Shown here one piece after another: positions 61,097 through 64,000 of a stretch of DNA of 64,000 nucleotides. A program made the position numbers and the translations under genes. Each line of letters begins with the position of its first letter. The first letter of the stretch is position 1. The notes under the pieces were generated by a model. The model saw only the letters and a list, made by a program, of their open reading frames with translations, searched no databases and was not told the origin of the DNA. This stretch comes from Caballeronia sordidicola (lineage in GTDB: Bacteria > Pseudomonadota > Gammaproteobacteria > Burkholderiales > Burkholderiaceae), in the NCBI RefSeq assembly GCF_000729995.1, contig NZ_JNFG01000201.1:124001-188000 (forward strand). Direction: 5' to 3'.

Positions 61097-61371
61097 TCCT
61101 TATCCTCTTCATCGGGGCTATCCAACTCGGCAAAGACGTCAGCGGCAGAGGAAAATTTACCCCCTGCAATCTCGTTTTGGCCTAATGCCAGGATGCAGAG
61201 CAGGGCATTTGTTTGCCGCTGTCGATCGAACGTACTGATGTCTTCCACTGCCAGTTTCGCTCCCTCATTTTGAGTAATGATCGGAGGCAGATGTGTTTTC
61301 ATGGGTTCCGTCACAATCCTCGTCGCGTGACTCTTGAGATAACTGTTGGCTTTGTTATTGGAGAGCTTCAT
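61093..61371 (-). CDS. antitoxin of the RelE/ParE-type pair, Phd/YefM-like
   Basis: A 92-residue protein beginning MKLSNNKANSYLKSHATRIV, with GAKLAVEDISTFDRQRQTNA in the middle and an acidic end (AELDSPDEEDKE). Size, Glu/Asp-rich C terminus and its position before the toxin frame fit a Phd/YefM-type antitoxin, though I do not see a textbook motif. An in-frame ATG at 61383 would add four residues; GGAGAG lies before ATG 61371. With the toxin broken it may persist as an orphan repressor or protect against related toxins. Confidence 0.75.
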   Translation of the reverse strand: MKLSNNKANSYLKSHATRIVTEPMKTHLPPIITQNEGAKLAVEDISTFDRQRQTNALLCILALGQNEIAGGKFSSAADVFAELDSPDEEDKE

Positions 61372-61383
61372 GTTGGATCTCAA

Positions 61384-61502
61384 CGGTTTAGTATGAGTCT
61401 ACATTTAGACTAAATTTGGTTTCATGTCGATTGGGCGTTCGCTGAACGTACTACCAGGCGAGCTGTTTTTTCCGTGAATAATTGATCATGATCATGCAAC
61501 GG
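61384..61502. other. intergenic region, promoter of the antitoxin gene
   Basis: About 120 bases of slightly AT-rich DNA. It should hold the antitoxin promoter on the minus strand. No other element was seen. Confidence 0.45.
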
Positions 61503-61530
61503 GGCGGCCCCAACGCAGGTTGGAACCGCC
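61503..61530. terminator. possible terminator hairpin
   Basis: GGCGG/CCGCC and CCAAC/GTTGG form a two-part stem with an internal mismatch and a GCAG loop, about 140 bp after the manganese catalase stop. There is no T-tract. Confidence 0.4.
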
Positions 61531-61668
61531 CTCGCTCCTGCTCAACTTGAGGTGCGCCGCAAGCGGGCGAGGCTTGATCAGGCACGCTGCAATGGCATAG
61601 AGGGGAGCCAACCTGATCCGCGGCGTGCCGGACTTTTCCTGATCACGAACGCCACGCCTCTCAGACAA

Positions 61669-62550
61669 TCAAACCGCCGTCGCTTGCCCCGATCCAAGAT
61701 CAGCGCCGGTGGTCGGATCCGAACTCTTGTCCGATGCCGTGCGCGCGGCCATGGCCTGCAACACATCCACGTCTTCCGCCGATACCCCCACGGTCGCCAG
61801 TCCATCTCCGCCATCCACGGCCGGTTGCGGATCTTCCACGAACTTCCAGTCGCCGCCTTCGTTCCACGGTCCGCGTACCGGCGGCTCGCTGCCTTGCGAC
61901 ATGTTGTAGTAGACGCTTGTAAATTCCGGCACACCCGGCAACTTGCCTTGCGGGAAATTCGGCTGGATGGAATGCAGCGCCTTCTCGAAGGACTTCTGAT
62001 GCGCGATTTCACGCGTCATGAGGAAGCCGAGCGTTTCCTGAATGCCGGGGTCATCGGTGACATTGATCAGGCGCTCATACACGATCTTGGCGCGCGCTTC
62101 AGCCGCGATATTCGAGCGCAGATCGGCAGTCGGTTCGCCAATGGTGTCGATATACGCTGCCGACCACGGCACGCCGGCAGAATTCGTGAGTGCGGGACCG
62201 CCGCCGTAGAGAAGGGCGGTGGTGTGCGAGTCGTTGCCGCCGGAAGTCATCGACCGGTACAGCTCCGCTTCCTGCTCGACCGCTTCGGCTAGTTGTCCCT
62301 TCGCGCCTTTGTTTAGCATCGCAACGATTGAACCGATGATTTCCAGATGGCTCAGTTCCTCCGTGGCGATATCGAACAGCAGGTCCTTGCGGCCCGGATC
62401 GTCCTCCCCCACGGCTTGGGTGAAGTACCGACAGGCTGCGGCAAGCTCGCCCTGCGGACCGCCGAACTGCTCGAGCAGCAGGTTGGCGAGACCAGGATTG
62501 GGTGCGGCGACGCGGACGGTGTATTGCAGCCGTTTGTTATGGATGAACAT
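61669..62550 (-). CDS. manganese catalase
   Basis: A 293-residue ferritin-fold catalase with a dimanganese centre. Metal ligands are visible in LLEQFGGPQGELAAACRYF (Glu35 area), ATEELSHLEIIGSIVAMLN (Glu and His), AEARAKIVYERLINVTDDPG (Glu) and FLMTREIAHQKSFEKALHS (Glu and His). The C-terminal 60 residues wrap the fold and end in a Gly/Ser-rich tail. It breaks down hydrogen peroxide without haem. ATG 62550 follows AAGGAG; the longer frame to 62697 would add a basic, Cys-rich stretch without ribosome site. Confidence 0.93.
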   Translation of the reverse strand: MFIHNKRLQYTVRVAAPNPGLANLLLEQFGGPQGELAAACRYFTQAVGEDDPGRKDLLFDIATEELSHLEIIGSIVAMLNKGAKGQLAEAVEQEAELYRSMTSGGNDSHTTALLYGGGPALTNSAGVPWSAAYIDTIGEPTADLRSNIAAEARAKIVYERLINVTDDPGIQETLGFLMTREIAHQKSFEKALHSIQPNFPQGKLPGVPEFTSVYYNMSQGSEPPVRGPWNEGGDWKFVEDPQPAVDGGDGLATVGVSAEDVDVLQAMAARTASDKSSDPTTGADLGSGQATAV

Positions 62551-62890
62551 GGGTAGTACTCCTTGGATCATTGATCGCTCGGCTTTTTTCACCCACGCGA
62601 CAGACGTGCACAAGCACGCGAAATCATCGCGATGAAAAAACAGAACGAAGGTGGCGAATTGCTCCGAACAGCAACGCGTTGCAAAACCGCGTCGCACCCA
62701 ACCCTGGGCGCCCGGGCCTCAGAGCGGCGAAATGCTCTGGCGTACAAGCGGCAATTTCGCCGCGAGATAAAAGGATTGCGACGACAACTTCAGCATGGGC
62801 CGTTCCTGATGTGTCTCGTCCGGATTTTCAACTTCTGCAGACCGCACTGAATCGGCAAAAAACCTTGACGCACTGCAAAAACCAGCCTAT
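62551..62890. other. promoter region between catalase and the CopG-type gene
   Basis: About 340 bases between divergent genes. It should hold the catalase promoter. No gene was recognised in it. Confidence 0.5.
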
Positions 62891-62910
62891 AACCATCTAA
62901 TTGGATGGTT
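62891..62910. promoter_or_regulatory. candidate operator of the CopG-type regulator
   Basis: AACCATC and GATGGTT form perfect arms around six bases, and GATGGTT repeats again ten bases on (62915-62921), directly before the ATG. This pattern suits a ribbon-helix-helix protein binding its own promoter. Confidence 0.55.
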
Positions 62911-62924
62911 AAGGGATGGTTTAG

Positions 62925-63344
62925 ATGATACAAAAGGTTGAGGTGCTTAGGCCGAAGGGCGGTGAGACGGAGAAGATCACGATCAACCTGGGTCCTGTGG
63001 ACTTGGGGCAGATCGACCTGCTGGTGGAGGAGGGTTTTTACTCCAACCGCACGGATCTGATTCGCACGGCTATCCGGAATCAACTCGCGACACACTCTCA
63101 GGTCGTGAGCGAAACGGTGACGCGCCGCGCGCTGGTATTGGGTATGCAGCACTTTTCCAAGGCCGATCTTGAAGCGGCGCGCGCGGCCGGTGAACGGTTC
63201 GACATTCAGGTGCTGGGACTTGCGAGCATTGCTGCCGACGTGTCCGCCGAACTGGCGCTGGACACGATTGCATCGATCGTCGTGCTCGGCGCTTTTCATG
63301 CCTCGCCTGCGGTGAAGGCAGCGCTAGCTGGACGGATTGCTTAG
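62925..63344 (+). CDS. ribbon-helix-helix (CopG/NikR-like) transcriptional regulator
   Basis: A 139-residue protein. Residues about 15-60 form a ribbon-helix-helix DNA-binding domain: KITINLGPVDLGQIDLLVEE, then FYSNRTDLIRTAIRNQLATH. The C-terminal 80 residues form a separate small domain (VLGLASIAADVSAELALDTI, IVVLGAFHASPAVKAALAGR). The longer C-terminal part lacks the NikR His/Cys nickel ligands, so it is not a NikR. The PHB-depolymerase-type esterase gene begins 44 bp downstream on the same strand, so the two probably form one unit. A palindrome with an extra half-site lies just upstream. Confidence 0.85.
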   Translation: MIQKVEVLRPKGGETEKITINLGPVDLGQIDLLVEEGFYSNRTDLIRTAIRNQLATHSQVVSETVTRRALVLGMQHFSKADLEAARAAGERFDIQVLGLASIAADVSAELALDTIASIVVLGAFHASPAVKAALAGRIA

Positions 63345-63387
63345 GGATGCTTGTAGATAAAAATTGCGAAAAACAAAGGGAAAGATA

Positions 63388-64000
63388 ATGAAAATCAACG
63401 AAGGATTTCTGCATTCGATGCAGGATGCAATGAAGCTGCTGCGCTCACGCGGTCCGAAGGAAGCGACGGCGGCGCTGCAGCGTGCGCTTGGGGCGCACGC
63501 TCAAACCACGCCTCAAACGAATCCGGATGCCCCGGCTGTCACGTATCCGGGCACCTTCACGACTCATACGTTCACCAATGCCGCCGGTCATCGGAGCTAC
63601 AAGCTCTACGTGCCGAGGCACCACAGCGGCCGGCCGCTGCCGCTGGTGGTGATGCTGCATGGCTGCACGCAGGACGCCGACGACTTCGCCGCGGGCACGC
63701 AAATGAACGCGCTCGCGGAGCGGGAAGGATGCATCGTGGTGTATCCGGTTCAGCCGCAGGGGGCGAACGCATCGAAGTGCTGGAACTGGTTCAAGCCCGC
63801 CGATCAGCGACGTGACAGCGGCGAACCGGCTCTGATCGCAGGCATTACGCGAGAAGTGATGTCGAAGCACGCAGTTGACCCGGCGCGCGTATTCGTGGCC
63901 GGATTGTCGGCGGGCGGGGCGATGGCTGCCATCATGATCCAGGCGTATCCGGATCTGTATGCCGCGGCGTGTGTGCATTCAGGATTGGCAGTGGGGGCGG
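63388..64000 (+). CDS. PHB-depolymerase-family esterase, 5' part (cut by window end)
   Basis: The first 204 residues of an alpha/beta hydrolase of the esterase_PHB (LpqC/PhaZ-like) family. A short helical lead (MKINEGFLHSMQDAMKLLRS) precedes the domain. Family motifs are SYKLYVPRHHSG, the oxyanion-hole HGCTQDADDFA (about 91-101), YPVQPQGANASKCWNWF and the nucleophile box GLSAGGAMA (Ser about 173). Asp and His of the triad lie beyond the window. There is no clear Sec signal peptide, so it may act inside the cell or be exported by another route. It hydrolyses polyhydroxyalkanoate or related esters. ATG 63388 follows AAAGGGAAAG. No stop codon occurs before 64000. Confidence 0.9.
   Translation, partial: MKINEGFLHSMQDAMKLLRSRGPKEATAALQRALGAHAQTTPQTNPDAPAVTYPGTFTTHTFTNAAGHRSYKLYVPRHHSGRPLPLVVMLHGCTQDADDFAAGTQMNALAEREGCIVVYPVQPQGANASKCWNWFKPADQRRDSGEPALIAGITREVMSKHAVDPARVFVAGLSAGGAMAAIMIQAYPDLYAAACVHSGLAVGA

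Noticed and set aside
1..64000. tRNA, rRNA, CRISPR or prophage features
   Set aside because: I looked for typical T-loop sequences, repeat-spacer patterns and phage genes and saw none; a covariance-model search would be decisive.

Overview
The window is GC-rich, tightly packed chromosomal DNA that looks like a Burkholderiaceae genome (Burkholderia / Paraburkholderia / Caballeronia type). The signs are an OmpC-type porin with a short leader, an HU protein with a long Lys/Ala tail, a nitrate reductase fused to a CysJ-like flavoprotein, NasS/NasT regulation, many MFS carriers, and DHA2-HlyD-NodT efflux. This placement comes from gene content and gene recognition; no database was searched. I see no rRNA, tRNA, CRISPR array, intact insertion sequence or prophage.

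Layout. 1-2.7 kb: a frameshifted LysR gene, an alpha/beta hydrolase and a vapBC toxin-antitoxin pair flanked by 14-bp direct repeats. 3.7-7.6 kb: a chvE-gguA-gguB type sugar ABC transporter. 7.7-14 kb: 3-methyladenine glycosylase, a DHA2 exporter divergent from an ArsR regulator, and an omega-aminotransferase divergent from a MocR regulator. 14.4-19.6 kb: an accessory stretch with an Ig-repeat protein, two small proteins, a LysE exporter with a palindromic operator, and a decayed phospholipase D / endonuclease pair. 19.8-25.3 kb: an HU-like protein and a three-gene efflux pump.

25.3-30.1 kb: a four-gene cluster of circularly permuted ATP-grasp enzyme, alpha-E protein, transglutaminase-like protease and the proteasome-like peptidase Anbu. 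A textbook sigma-54 promoter precedes the first three genes, and four tandem decamers precede anbu. 30.3-33.5 kb: porin and a YihY-family membrane protein. 33.8-45.8 kb: a complete nitrate-assimilation region. Siroheme synthesis (cobA), nasT and nasS lie on one strand; the nitrate transporter, nirB, nirD and the fused nitrate reductase lie on the other. The promoter region carries an NtrC-like site, a sigma-54 promoter and a leader whose hairpin overlaps an intrinsic terminator, which fits NasT antitermination.

45.8-64 kb: several catabolic modules (MFS plus amidohydrolase, acyl-CoA dehydrogenase, IclR/MFS/SDR, GntR/MFS with three copies of one operator), a family 2 glycosyltransferase, cold-shock protein, amino-acid permease, DAHP synthase, a toxin-antitoxin pair whose toxin has an in-frame stop, manganese catalase, a CopG-type regulator and the 5' part of a PHB-depolymerase-family esterase cut by the window edge.

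The most interesting parts are the two sigma-54 units. One is the well-understood nitrate system with a readable antitermination leader. The other is the poorly understood ATP-grasp / alpha-E / transglutaminase / Anbu cluster, whose promoter suggests nitrogen control. Four genes or gene pairs show decay (LysR frameshift, PLD plus endonuclease, RelE/ParE-like toxin nonsense codon).
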